DNA of 64,000 nt from Psychrobacillus sp. OK028 (lineage in GTDB: Bacteria; Bacillota; Bacilli; Bacillales_A; Planococcaceae): assembly GCF_900103605.1 (NCBI RefSeq), contig NZ_FNHY01000001.1:558001-622000 (forward strand), given 5' to 3'. Positions within the stretch are counted from its first letter, which is position 1. Every line of letters starts with the position of its first letter. The translations under genes were made by a program, and so were the position numbers. Below the pieces are notes generated by a model. That model saw only the letters and a list, made by a program, of their open reading frames with translations. It ran no database searches and was not told where the DNA came from. Shown here piece after piece: positions 52,429 through 60,872 of this stretch.

Positions 52429-54489
52429 ATGGATACAAATCAATATTTGGAGATGTTTATAGAAGAAAGTAAGGAACATTTACAAGCCTGTAATGAACAT
52501 TTATTAGAATTAGAAAAAAATCCTGAAAACATAGCAATTGTTAATGAAGTATTCCGCTCTGCTCATACTTTAAAAGGTATGTCTGCAACTATGGGCTATG
52601 AGGATATAGCAAATTTAACGCATAAGATGGAGAATGTTTTAGATGAAATTAGAAATAGCCGATTACATGTAACAGCAGAACTATTAGACGTTGTTTTCGT
52701 TGCAGTCGATCAGCTGGAAGAAATGGTATTAGATATCGCTGCAGGTGGAAAAGGTAAGCTTGATGTAACGGATACTGTTCAAAAATTACATAAAATAGAA
52801 ACTGGTGAAGAGATCCCAGTTGCTGCTACTACGATAGAACCCGCTGTTATAAATGAAGTTGCTCAAGATAACTGGTTATCCTATGACGATTATGAATTGA
52901 CAGTCATTGAACAATCAGTTGAACAGGATTTCTATACGTATGAAATTTCTGTCAAGCTGCGTGAAGATTGCTTATTAAAAGCTGCAAGGGTATATATGGT
53001 TTTTGAATTGTTAGAGAAAATGGGAGACGTTATCAAATCATCTCCATCTGTGGAAAAGTTAGAGGCTGAAGATTTTGATGAAATCTTCTATGTAGCTTTA
53101 GTTACAAATGAGCCTTTAGAAGATGTACAAAAGAAATTAATGAAAGTCTCTGAAGTAACAGAAGTACTAGTGAAGTCAGTGACATTAGAACAGCTTAAAA
53201 AACGTAATAATTTTGAGTTGAACAATGTAGAAGAGACTCCAGTCATTGAAAATGCAGCTGTCCCAGTAGAGCAGCAACAACAGACAGAGGAAGTAAAATC
53301 TGCTGAAAAATCAACGTCCTCTAAAAACAACCAAGCTCAATCTAGTAAAACCATTCGAGTGAACATTGAGCGATTAGATATATTGATGAACTTATTTGAA
53401 GAGTTAGTCATCGACCGCGGTCGATTACAGTCTATTTCAGAAGATTTACATAATAGTGAATTAGATGAAACAGTAGAGCGTATGTCTCGTATAACTGGTG
53501 ATTTACAAAATATTATACTAAATATGCGAATGGTTCCAGTGGAAACAGTATTTAATAGATTTCCGCGAATGGTACGTCAATTAGCGAGAGATTTAAACAA
53601 AAAAATTAATTTAGAAGTAGTCGGTGCTGAAACGGAATTAGACCGAACGGTTATTGATGAAATTGGAGATCCACTCGTTCATTTAATAAGAAATTCCTTA
53701 GATCATGGAGTAGAAAGCCCTGAAATTCGCTTAGCTAATGGTAAACCAGAGGAAGGCACAGTTGTACTTCGTGCATACCATAGCGGTAATCATGTGTTTA
53801 TCGAGATTGAGGATGATGGTGCTGGGATCAACCGTGAAAAAGTACTGAAAAAAGCTATATCCAAAGGAATAGTTTCAAATGAAGTGGCTCAAACGTTAAA
53901 CGACAAACAAGTGGCAGAGTTAATTCTTTCTTCCGGGTTCTCTACAGCAGATGTCATTTCAGACGTTTCCGGCAGAGGTGTTGGATTAGACGTAGTAAAA
54001 ACGACAATCGAATCACTTGGTGGTACTATTGATATTTCGTCCACTGAAGGGAAAGGGTCATTATTCTCTATTCAATTACCTTTAACGCTTTCCATTATTT
54101 CTGTCATGTTAGTGGAGCTTGGTGAAGAAATTTACGCAATACCACTTTCTTCAATCATAGAGACTGCAATCATTCGTTCTTCGGATATATTAAATGCACA
54201 TAACCAAAAAGTGATTGATTTCCGTGGAAAGGTTGTTCCATTAGTATTTTTAGAAAATGTTTTTGATGTTCCTAGAGAAAGTTCTGATGATGAATTTCAT
54301 TCTGTTGTTCTTGTTCGAAAAGGGGATAAAATGGCTGGTCTTGTAGTAGATTCATTTATTGGTCAACAAGAGATCGTTTTAAAATCACTTGGAGCCTATT
54401 TATCAAGTGTATTTGCAATCTCAGGTGCCACTATTTTAGGAAATGGTAAAGTAGCACTAATTGTCGATTGTAATGCATTAATCAGCTAA
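52429..54489 (+). CDS. cheA: Chemotaxis histidine kinase CheA
   Basis: CheA phosphorylates CheY and CheB in response to receptors. The 686-residue protein has the HPt domain with His46 (FRSAHTLKGM), a response-regulator-binding P2 region (about 155-270), a linker rich in Gln/Ser/Lys, the dimerisation domain starting near SKTIRVNIERLD, the HATPase domain with HLIRNSLDHGVE and DDGAGI, and a C-terminal CheW-like P5 domain. GGGGTG precedes the ATG. It is encoded directly before cheW, cheC and cheD. Confidence 0.97.
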   Translation: MDTNQYLEMFIEESKEHLQACNEHLLELEKNPENIAIVNEVFRSAHTLKGMSATMGYEDIANLTHKMENVLDEIRNSRLHVTAELLDVVFVAVDQLEEMVLDIAAGGKGKLDVTDTVQKLHKIETGEEIPVAATTIEPAVINEVAQDNWLSYDDYELTVIEQSVEQDFYTYEISVKLREDCLLKAARVYMVFELLEKMGDVIKSSPSVEKLEAEDFDEIFYVALVTNEPLEDVQKKLMKVSEVTEVLVKSVTLEQLKKRNNFELNNVEETPVIENAAVPVEQQQQTEEVKSAEKSTSSKNNQAQSSKTIRVNIERLDILMNLFEELVIDRGRLQSISEDLHNSELDETVERMSRITGDLQNIILNMRMVPVETVFNRFPRMVRQLARDLNKKINLEVVGAETELDRTVIDEIGDPLVHLIRNSLDHGVESPEIRLANGKPEEGTVVLRAYHSGNHVFIEIEDDGAGINREKVLKKAISKGIVSNEVAQTLNDKQVAELILSSGFSTADVISDVSGRGVGLDVVKTTIESLGGTIDISSTEGKGSLFSIQLPLTLSIISVMLVELGEEIYAIPLSSIIETAIIRSSDILNAHNQKVIDFRGKVVPLVFLENVFDVPRESSDDEFHSVVLVRKGDKMAGLVVDSFIGQQEIVLKSLGAYLSSVFAISGATILGNGKVALIVDCNALIS

Positions 54490-54521
54490 ATAGCATCTAT
54501 TAGAAAGGATGAGAGAGCATA

Positions 54522-54977
54522 ATGATAGAAGCAGTGGATTTACAAAATTTAAAAGTAGTAGTTTTTCAACTGGCAGACAAGGAATATGTTATACCTGTAA
54601 GTCAGGTTCAAGGTATTGAAAAGCTTATATATATTACGCGTGTCCCTAAAACTCCTTCATTTGTAAAGGGTGTTATCAACTTACGTGGGGTAGTTACTCC
54701 TATTATCGATTTGAAAAATCGCTTTGGACTTGGCGAAAGTGAGTTAAGTGATTCAACTCGTATTATTATCATCACGCTCGATGATATGGATGTCGGAGTA
54801 ATTGTGGACTCGGCTAATGATGTATTAGATATTCCGGTCGATTCAATTGAACCACAGCCCGAGGTTGTTGGAGGTATGGAGCAAGACTTTATAGCTGGTG
54901 TAGTGAAAATCGATAGCCGTCTGTTAATCCTGCTTCACTTAAACCACGTTTTAAATCCTATTAAGTCAGGAGTTTAA
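54522..54977 (+). CDS. cheW: Chemotaxis coupling protein CheW
   Basis: CheW couples CheA to chemoreceptors. The 151-residue protein is a single SH3-like CheW domain with the signatures EYVIPVSQVQGIEKL, VPKTPSFVKGVINLRGVVTPIIDL and a C-terminal LLILLHLNHVL strand. AAAGGATGAG precedes the ATG. cheC begins at the base after its stop codon. Confidence 0.96.
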   Translation: MIEAVDLQNLKVVVFQLADKEYVIPVSQVQGIEKLIYITRVPKTPSFVKGVINLRGVVTPIIDLKNRFGLGESELSDSTRIIIITLDDMDVGVIVDSANDVLDIPVDSIEPQPEVVGGMEQDFIAGVVKIDSRLLILLHLNHVLNPIKSGV

Positions 54978-55610
54978 ATGATGTATGACAGTAAAATTAC
55001 CTCCCTCCATTTAGACGTCTTAAAGGAAATCGGAAACATTGGTGCTGCGCATGCTGCGACAGCCCTATCGACATTGCTTAACAAGAAAATTGATATGAAA
55101 GTACCGAAAGTGGAAATGATATCATTTGACGATATGATGGATTTAGCAGGGGGACCAGAAAGTGTAGTTGCTGGCATTTATCTTCGTATTGAAGGTGATG
55201 TAACTGGCAGTATGTTTTTTGTCTTACCAGTAGAGCAAGCTAATCGATTCATACGCAGACTGGTACAGGATGAGACTTTCAACTTTCAAACGGGTGAAGT
55301 ATCTGAAATTGGTGTCTCTGCAATGCAGGAGCTTGGGAATATTCTTTCTGGTTCATACCTGTCTGCACTATCAGATTTTACAAAATTAAAAATATACCCT
55401 ACTGTACCAGCACTTAGTGTAGACATGGTTGGAGCAATTATTAGTTTCGGTTTGGTAGAGCTATCTCATATAAGTGATTATGTAATTGTGATTGATACAG
55501 CTATCAATGAAGAGGATGTTCCAAATGAGGAAAGTGTGAAAGGACACTTCCTTTTGTTACCAGATCCAGAATCATTTGATGCTATTTTTAGAGCTCTAGG
55601 GGTTAACTAA
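54978..55610 (+). CDS. cheC: CheY-P phosphatase CheC
   Basis: CheC dephosphorylates CheY-P and is stimulated by CheD, forming the CheC-CheD adaptation system of B. subtilis. The 210-residue protein has two pseudo-symmetric phosphatase helices with the E/N pairs LKEIGNIGAAHAATAL and MQELGNILSGSYLSAL. Both motifs keep the catalytic Glu and Asn, unlike shorter CheX-like or inactive forms. It abuts cheW and is one base away from cheD. Confidence 0.95.
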   Translation: MMYDSKITSLHLDVLKEIGNIGAAHAATALSTLLNKKIDMKVPKVEMISFDDMMDLAGGPESVVAGIYLRIEGDVTGSMFFVLPVEQANRFIRRLVQDETFNFQTGEVSEIGVSAMQELGNILSGSYLSALSDFTKLKIYPTVPALSVDMVGAIISFGLVELSHISDYVIVIDTAINEEDVPNEESVKGHFLLLPDPESFDAIFRALGVN

Positions 55611-55611
55611 T

Positions 55612-56109
55612 ATGAACGCACAAGGACAAATAATAAAAGTAGGTATTGCAGATATGAATATTGCAAAGGCCCCAGACAAAATTCGTACGTCTGGACTCGG
55701 TTCATGTGTGGGAGTTGTTTTATATGAGGAGAGATCTACGACAGTAGGCATGGTACATGTTATGCTCCCAGATTCTACTCTTGGAAGATCAAATAATATA
55801 AATCTTGCCAAATTTGCAGATACAGGAATTACAGCCATGGTGGAGCAGTTAAAATTAGAGGGAATCCAGCCGTATAAGTTAAAAGCTAAAATAGCTGGAG
55901 GAGCTCAAATGTTTCAGTTTACTTCTAGTAAAGATACAATGCGAATTGGACCACGCAATATTGAGGCAGTAAAAGAATATTTGGATAAATATTCTATTCC
56001 TATTGTTGCAGAGGATACAGGGGGAAATAGTGGTAGAACGATTGAGTTTGATCCGACTACCAAACTATTAAATATTCGTACAGTGAACCAAGGAGTGAGA
56101 GATATATGA
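55612..56109 (+). CDS. cheD: Chemoreceptor glutamine deamidase CheD
   Basis: CheD deamidates receptor glutamines and binds CheC. The 165-residue protein has the Cys-His catalytic pair in GLGSCVGVVLY and GMVHVMLPDS, followed by the IAGGAQMF motif. It starts one base after the cheC stop with AGGGG upstream. The stop overlaps the start of a small membrane protein gene by 4 bases. Confidence 0.95.
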   Translation: MNAQGQIIKVGIADMNIAKAPDKIRTSGLGSCVGVVLYEERSTTVGMVHVMLPDSTLGRSNNINLAKFADTGITAMVEQLKLEGIQPYKLKAKIAGGAQMFQFTSSKDTMRIGPRNIEAVKEYLDKYSIPIVAEDTGGNSGRTIEFDPTTKLLNIRTVNQGVRDI

Positions 56110-56396
56110 TGGTAGGAACTATTCTTTCAAATTTTTGGGTAGCGCTTATTGCTTTTAGTGTTTATTTTTTGTTTTCTTTCCCGTTTATAGAAGGTAAGGG
56201 AATTATTCTTGATGCACTAATAGTTGCGATAACATTTTTTCTTGTAACATTTTTTGCTAGAGCCATTATTAGTTATATAATAAGTAATAGAATCGAAGAA
56301 CCTCATTCAGGTGAAGGTACGGAAATTTTGAAATCTGAAATTTCTCCAGAGGATTATGCGGAGCTCGTAAAGACTATGTTAAAGGAAGATGAATAG
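56106..56396 (+). CDS. Uncharacterised 96-residue membrane protein
   Basis: I do not recognise this gene. Two hydrophobic helices (about residues 8-25 and 32-54) are followed by an acidic soluble tail of about 40 residues (ISPEDYAELVKTMLKEDE). The ATG at 56106, or the next at 56109, overlaps the cheD stop, so translation is likely coupled to cheD. It has no counterpart between cheD and sigD in B. subtilis as I recall that operon. Codon use and composition look like its neighbours, and a strong terminator directly follows. A role linked to chemotaxis or motility is inferred from position only. Confidence 0.75.
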   Translation: MMVGTILSNFWVALIAFSVYFLFSFPFIEGKGIILDALIVAITFFLVTFFARAIISYIISNRIEEPHSGEGTEILKSEISPEDYAELVKTMLKEDE

Positions 56397-56440
56397 TCTA
56401 GCTCATAGTCTAACTAATAGACATAATAAATGGAAAAACG

Positions 56441-56470
56441 GGGGAGTCGATAGTTTCGGCTCCCCTTTTT
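56441..56470 (+). terminator. Intrinsic terminator before sigD
   Basis: 10-bp stem GGGGAGTCGA/TCGGCTCCCC (one G-U pair), 5-base loop TAGTT, then TTTTT. It lies inside the fla/che gene cluster, immediately upstream of the sigD -10 element. Confidence 0.88.
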
Positions 56471-56481
56471 AGTGAGATTTT

Positions 56482-56490
56482 TGTTATAAT
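56482..56490 (+). promoter_or_regulatory. Extended -10 promoter of sigD
   Basis: TGTTATAAT is a perfect extended -10 (TGN plus TATAAT). The -35 region falls on the terminator stem and T tract and has no match to TTGACA, so activity would rely on the extended -10. The sigD TTG start is about 38 bases downstream of the element. Confidence 0.5.
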
Positions 56491-56528
56491 AACCATAATG
56501 AAGAGATATATTGGAAAGGGGGATAAAT

Positions 56529-57302
56529 TTGGCATATCAAGATTCGACTGATGAGCAGCTTCTTTGGAAGAATTGGACTGAAAGCAAAGATCCTCAGGCC
56601 GGAGATTTACTCTTGAGAAAATATTTACCGTTAGTAAACTATCATGTGCAAAGAATCGGTGCAGGTATCCCTAAAAATATATCTAGAGAAGAGCTTAAGA
56701 GTTTAGGAATGATGGGTCTATTTGATGCTTTAAATAAATTTGACTATAGTAGAGAGCTGAAATTTGATACTTATGCATCTTTTCGCGTAAGAGGGGCTAT
56801 CATTGATGGGTTGCGAAAAGAAGATTGGCTTCCACGCTCATCGCGAGAAAAAGCGAAGAAACTAGAAACTAAAATTGAAGAATTAGAGCAAAAGTTAATG
56901 AGGCATGCATCTGCTGAAGAAATTGCAGATTATGTCGAAATGCCGGTAGAGGACGTATATCATACAGTACAGGAGCACTTTTTTTCTAATGTCCTATCAA
57001 TAGATGAGCAACTGCAAGAAAGCGAAGAAACAGAGAACAAATCATATGTCATTCGAGATGATTCTCAGAAAACCCCTGAACAACAAATGGTCAAAAGTGA
57101 ACTCATAGGGGATCTAGCCGACCAAATTCAACAATTAAATGAAAATGAACAATTAGTGTTAAGTTTGTTTTATACAGAAGAATTAACACTCACAGTTATT
57201 GGAGAGATGCTAGGTCTGTCTACTTCTAGAATATCTCAAATTCATTCGAAAGCACTTTTTAAACTCAGAAAATTATTAATGAATGAAATGATGAATGTCT
57301 AA
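56529..57302 (+). CDS. sigD: Flagellar RNA polymerase sigma factor SigD (FliA)
   Basis: SigD directs transcription of flagellin, motility and autolysin genes. The start is set at TTG 56529, just after AAAGGGGGA; an in-frame TTG at 56511 would place the ribosome site inside the coding region. The 257-residue protein has region 2 with LKFDTYASFRVRGAIIDGLRKEDWLPRS split over residues 85-112, region 3, and region 4 HTH (LTVIGEMLGLSTSRISQIHSKAL). It is separated from cheD by one unknown gene and a terminator. Confidence 0.96.
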   Translation: MAYQDSTDEQLLWKNWTESKDPQAGDLLLRKYLPLVNYHVQRIGAGIPKNISREELKSLGMMGLFDALNKFDYSRELKFDTYASFRVRGAIIDGLRKEDWLPRSSREKAKKLETKIEELEQKLMRHASAEEIADYVEMPVEDVYHTVQEHFFSNVLSIDEQLQESEETENKSYVIRDDSQKTPEQQMVKSELIGDLADQIQQLNENEQLVLSLFYTEELTLTVIGEMLGLSTSRISQIHSKALFKLRKLLMNEMMNV

Positions 57303-57431
57303 GTCAAATTTATAACTACTTGATATTCAATGTAAGAAACAAAATATATGATATTAGCTTCAACTATTCGCCTATATGACTGTTAATTACTTCTTTATGA
57401 ATTGGCACGTTTTGGAAAAGGGGATACTACG

Positions 57432-57731
57432 ATGAGCTTAAAATTGGCAGAACTTCAAATTGCTATTCCTAAAACGTTTGATGCTGGTAAAGTAGCTGAT
57501 CAAATCCAACAACAAAGTGCGATTAGTCAAGCTAACGCTCAAGCAGCAACCGAAAGGCAACTAGAAAAAACCAGAGAGTCTGTTATTAAATCTAATGAAA
57601 CGTCAGAGACTACTTCTCAAGAAGAGAGAGAACGACGAGAGCACGAACGAAAGAATAGAGAAAAGAAAGAACGGGAAGCAAAAGAAACAAAGCATCCATT
57701 TAAAGGGAACTTTGTAGATTTTAGTGGTTAG
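57432..57731 (+). CDS. Uncharacterised charged protein between sigD and swrB
   Basis: The 99-residue product has a short hydrophobic N-terminal motif (LAELQIAIPKTFDAGKVADQ), a very charged helical middle (alternating Glu, Arg and Lys, residues 60-88) and a conserved-looking tail HPFKGNFVDFSG. Similar small proteins with this tail occur, from memory, in fla/che operons of other Bacillales, but I know no function. ATG 57432 follows AAAAGGGGAT; an in-frame TTG 30 bases earlier has no ribosome site. A GCCTATAT at 57370 resembles a SigD -10 but lacks a good -35. swrB starts 8 bases after its stop. Confidence 0.8.
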   Translation: MSLKLAELQIAIPKTFDAGKVADQIQQQSAISQANAQAATERQLEKTRESVIKSNETSETTSQEERERREHERKNREKKEREAKETKHPFKGNFVDFSG

Positions 57732-57739
57732 GAGCAGTT

Positions 57740-58216
57740 ATGATAACGACTTTTTTAATAATATTATTCTTAATGCAAGTTTTAAGTTTTTACTTTATTG
57801 CTCTATTGAATGCCAAGATTTCAAGATTTGATAATATGGAACAAAAGCAACAGCAAGTATTAATCGACATAGAAAATTCATTTAGTGCTTATATCGCTGA
57901 AATTACAGATGAAAATAATCGGCTTATACAGGAGTTAAAAAATACAGAGGTACCTAAAACAGTACTTTTGAAAAATCAAGTAAAGCCGTCAGAAAAAGAA
58001 GCAGAAGCCTTTGAACCTCCTTTTTCTTTTGTATCTAAACAAATTGCAGCAAGCAGCTATTTGAAAACGGCTCAATCGACTACAAAAAAAGTGCCTGAAA
58101 CGGTTAGAGAAAAAGTGATATTCCATTTTGAAGAAGGAAAAACTTCTGACGAAATAGCTAAAATGTTACAAATAGGAAAGACAGAAGTGGAACTTTTCCT
58201 AAAATTTAACGACTAA
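57740..58216 (+). CDS. swrB: Swarming motility protein SwrB (YlxL)
   Basis: SwrB promotes flagellar export activation and SigD-dependent expression in B. subtilis. The 158-residue protein has an N-terminal transmembrane helix (about residues 2-24), a coiled-coil stretch (about 28-70), a flexible linker and a C-terminal helix-turn-helix-like segment (EEGKTSDEIAKMLQIGKTEVELFLKF). This layout and the position before rpsB match SwrB. GGAG precedes the ATG. It is the last gene of the motility cluster. Confidence 0.87.
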   Translation: MITTFLIILFLMQVLSFYFIALLNAKISRFDNMEQKQQQVLIDIENSFSAYIAEITDENNRLIQELKNTEVPKTVLLKNQVKPSEKEAEAFEPPFSFVSKQIAASSYLKTAQSTTKKVPETVREKVIFHFEEGKTSDEIAKMLQIGKTEVELFLKFND

Positions 58217-58219
58217 ATA

Positions 58220-58248
58220 GTTGAAAGTATAAAATTCATATGTTATAT
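58220..58248 (+). promoter_or_regulatory. Strong sigma-A promoter of rpsB
   Basis: TTGAAA (58220-58225), 17-base spacer, TATATT (58243-58248) preceded by TGT as extended -10. It starts a leader of about 110 bases. Confidence 0.8.
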
Positions 58249-58269
58249 TAGAAAACGGTATGAATACAC

Positions 58270-58336
58270 ACGCATTTCTGATGGACTTAGCAGGTGCTCT
58301 ATTTATAGAGTAGCTAATGAAAAATGAAGGATGCGG
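58270..58336 (+). ncRNA. Structured 5' leader of rpsB
   Basis: CGCAT (58271-58275) can pair with ATGCG (58331-58335), enclosing a hairpin with TTAGC/GCTAA (58287-58291 with 58313-58317) and CTCTA/TAGAG around a TTTA loop. The structure ends 22 bases before the rpsB ribosome site. It resembles autoregulatory ribosomal-protein leaders in scale, but I cannot assign it to a known family. Confidence 0.55.
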
Positions 58337-58367
58337 AAGACTAAACCAAACCAGGAGGAAATAAATC

Positions 58368-59090
58368 ATGTCAGTAATCTCAATGAAGCAATTATTAGAG
58401 GCTGGTGTACACTTCGGTCACCAAACTCGCCGTTGGAATCCAAAAATGAAAAAATACATTTTTGTTGAACGTAACGGAATTTACATCATCGATCTTCAAA
58501 AAACGGTGAAAAAATTAGAAGAAGCTTATGATTTCATGCGTCAAGTAGGTCAAGACGGTGGAAAAGTTCTTTTCGTAGGAACTAAAAAACAAGCACAAGA
58601 AGCTATTAAAGAAGAAGCTGAACGTTCAGGTAACTACTACATCAACCAACGTTGGTTAGGTGGTACATTAACAAACTTCGGTACTATTCAAAAACGTGTA
58701 GCTCGTTTAAAAGCCATTGAAAAAATGGAAGAAGACGGTACTTTTGAAGTACTTCCTAAAAAAGAAGTTGTTCAACTAAAAAAACAACACGAACGTCTTG
58801 TTAAATTCTTAGGCGGTATCCGTGATATGAAAGCTATTCCAGATGTAATGTTCGTTGTAGATCCACGTAAAGAGCGTATTGCTGTAGCAGAAGCTCGCAA
58901 ATTGAACATTCCTTTAGTAGGAATCGTTGATACAAACTGTGATCCAGATGAAATCGACTATGTAATTCCTGCAAATGATGATGCAATTCGTGCAGTTAAA
59001 TTATTAACAGCTAAAATGGCGGATGCATTACTTGAAGCAAGACAAGGTGAAGACGAAGAAGTAGCTTCTGTTGAAGTTGCAGCTGAGTAA
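58368..59090 (+). CDS. rpsB: 30S ribosomal protein S2
   Basis: S2 binds late to the 30S subunit near S1 or the mRNA exit. The 240-residue protein starts [27 protein letters not shown] (split by the family motif [13 protein letters not shown] at 13-25) and contains [21 protein letters not shown] and [11 protein letters not shown]. The acidic tail ([13 protein letters not shown]) is normal. AGGAGG lies 6 bases before the ATG. Its own promoter and leader precede it and a terminator separates it from tsf. Confidence 0.98.
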   Translation: MSVISMKQLLEAGVHFGHQTRRWNPKMKKYIFVERNGIYIIDLQKTVKKLEEAYDFMRQVGQDGGKVLFVGTKKQAQEAIKEEAERSGNYYINQRWLGGTLTNFGTIQKRVARLKAIEKMEEDGTFEVLPKKEVVQLKKQHERLVKFLGGIRDMKAIPDVMFVVDPRKERIAVAEARKLNIPLVGIVDTNCDPDEIDYVIPANDDAIRAVKLLTAKMADALLEARQGEDEEVASVEVAAE

Positions 59091-59118
59091 GACCTGAGTA
59101 ATACGAATTGTAATTAAC

Positions 59119-59155
59119 AGGTGATAAGCGGCCAACCCTCTTATCACCTTTTTTT
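59119..59155 (+). terminator. Intrinsic terminator between rpsB and tsf
   Basis: 10-bp stem AGGTGATAAG/CTTATCACCT with an 11-base loop and a seven-base T run. No promoter is evident after it, so it probably acts partially, lowering tsf relative to rpsB. Confidence 0.88.
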
Positions 59156-59192
59156 GAGAAAATGACACTAATTGTACTAGGAGGAATTTATA

Positions 59193-60077
59193 ATGGCAGT
59201 TACAGCACAAATGGTAAAAGAATTGCGTGAAAAAACTGGTGCAGGTATGATGGACTGTAAAAAAGCTTTAGTAGAAACAAATGGTGACTTAGAAGCAGCT
59301 ATCGACTTTTTACGTGAAAAAGGTTTATCTTCTGCAGCTAAAAAAGCTGATCGTATCGCAGCGGAAGGTACTACTTTCATTCAAGTGGATGGAAACAAAG
59401 CTGTATTGTTAGAAATGAATGCGGAAACTGACTTCGTTTCTAAAAACGAATCTTTCCAACAATTAGTACAAACAGTAGCTTCTCATTTATTAGCTACACA
59501 ACCAGCTTCAGTAGAAGAAGCTTTAGCTTCAACAGTTGAAGAAGGAGTAACGGTAGAGAACCTAATCTCTAACGCAGTTGCTAAAATTGGAGAAAAAATT
59601 ACACTTCGTCGTTTTGTTATTGAAACGAAAACAGATGCAGATGCATTTGGTCCATACCTGCACATGGGAGGACGTATCGGAGTTCTTACAGTATTAGAAG
59701 GTTCAACAGATGTGCAAGCAGCTAAAGATGTTGCAATGCATATCGCAGCTTTAAACCCTACTTATATTTCACGCGATGAGGTTTCTGCTGATGAAGTAGA
59801 ACGCGAGCGCAAAATCTTAACAGAACAAGCTCTAAACGAAGGTAAACCTGAAAATATCGTTGCTAAAATGGTAGAAGGTCGCCTAAGTAAATACTTTGAA
59901 GAAGTTTGTGTTTTAGAACAATCATTTGTTAAAAACCCAGACCAAAAAGTTAAAGTATTTGTTGAGTCAACTGGTGGTAAACTAGTTTCATTCACTCGCT
60001 ATGCTGTTGGTGAAGGTATCGAAAAACGTGAAGATAACTTCGCAGAAGAAGTTATGAGCCAAGTAAAAGGGAACTAA
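59193..60077 (+). CDS. tsf: Elongation factor Ts
   Basis: EF-Ts exchanges GDP for GTP on EF-Tu. The 294-residue protein begins [26 protein letters not shown], with the family signature [13 protein letters not shown] at 11-23 and the TDFVS motif that contacts EF-Tu near residue 80. AGGAGG lies 8 bases before the ATG. It lies between two terminators, one after rpsB and one before pyrH. Confidence 0.97.
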   Translation: MAVTAQMVKELREKTGAGMMDCKKALVETNGDLEAAIDFLREKGLSSAAKKADRIAAEGTTFIQVDGNKAVLLEMNAETDFVSKNESFQQLVQTVASHLLATQPASVEEALASTVEEGVTVENLISNAVAKIGEKITLRRFVIETKTDADAFGPYLHMGGRIGVLTVLEGSTDVQAAKDVAMHIAALNPTYISRDEVSADEVERERKILTEQALNEGKPENIVAKMVEGRLSKYFEEVCVLEQSFVKNPDQKVKVFVESTGGKLVSFTRYAVGEGIEKREDNFAEEVMSQVKGN

Positions 60078-60094
60078 TATACAATAACAACTGG

Positions 60095-60124
60095 GGAGCA
60101 CGCAATTTGTGTTCCCTATTTTTC
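60095..60124 (+). terminator. Intrinsic terminator between tsf and pyrH
   Basis: 8-bp stem GGGAGCAC/GTGTTCCC (one mismatched G-T pair) with loop GCAATTT, then TATTTTT. As no promoter is obvious before pyrH, it may be leaky. Confidence 0.78.
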
Positions 60125-60146
60125 AAGAAAGAGATGGAGGATACCT

Positions 60147-60872
60147 ATGAGCAAACCACAATACGAAAGAATCGTTTTAAAATTGAGTGGCGAGGCATTA
60201 GCTGGAGAACAAGGTTTCGGTTTATCTCCTGACATTATTAAATCTGTAGCCGATCAAGTGAAAGAAGTTGTAGATCTTGGAGTAGAGGTTGCAGTAGTTG
60301 TTGGTGGAGGAAATATATGGCGAGGAAAAGTAGGTAGCGAAATGGGCATGGATCGTGCTACTGCTGACTATATGGGTATGCTTGCTACAGTTATGAATTC
60401 ACTTGCACTACAAGATTCTCTTGAAAAAGCAGGTGTCGAAACACGCGTCCAAACATCTATCGAAATGCGACAAGTTGCAGAGCCTTACATACGTAGAAGA
60501 GCTATTCGACATTTAGAAAAAAAACGAGTTGTTATTTTTGCAGCAGGAACAGGAAATCCATACTTCTCAACAGATACAACAGCAGCTTTAAGAGCAGCTG
60601 AAATAGAAGCGGATGTTATATTAATGGCCAAAAATAATGTAGATGGTGTTTACTCCGCAGATCCTAAAACGGATACTTCAGCAGTAAAATATGATAATCT
60701 TTCATTTATCGAAGTTATTCAACAAGGACTTCAAGTAATGGATTCTACTGCATCTACTTTATGTATGGACAATGATATAGCACTTATTGTATTCTCAATA
60801 ATGGAAAAAGGTAATATTAAAAAGGCTGTGTTAGGGGAGACCATTGGTACAGTCGTTAGGAGGAATTCTTAA
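60147..60872 (+). CDS. pyrH: Uridylate kinase PyrH
   Basis: PyrH phosphorylates UMP to UDP as a hexamer of the amino-acid-kinase fold. The 241-residue protein has [11 protein letters not shown] near the N-terminus, [10 protein letters not shown] near residue 52 and the [11 protein letters not shown] motif near 134. GGAGG precedes the ATG. Its stop codon overlaps the frr start by one base (TAATG), showing coupling. Confidence 0.97.
   Translation: MSKPQYERIVLKLSGEALAGEQGFGLSPDIIKSVADQVKEVVDLGVEVAVVVGGGNIWRGKVGSEMGMDRATADYMGMLATVMNSLALQDSLEKAGVETRVQTSIEMRQVAEPYIRRRAIRHLEKKRVVIFAAGTGNPYFSTDTTAALRAAEIEADVILMAKNNVDGVYSADPKTDTSAVKYDNLSFIEVIQQGLQVMDSTASTLCMDNDIALIVFSIMEKGNIKKAVLGETIGTVVRRNS

Noticed and set aside
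57351-57377. SigD-type promoter (GCCTATAT) before the small gene at 57432
   Set aside because: The -10 matches 7 of 8 positions, but no TAAA is found at the required 15-base spacing, so it is noted but not called.
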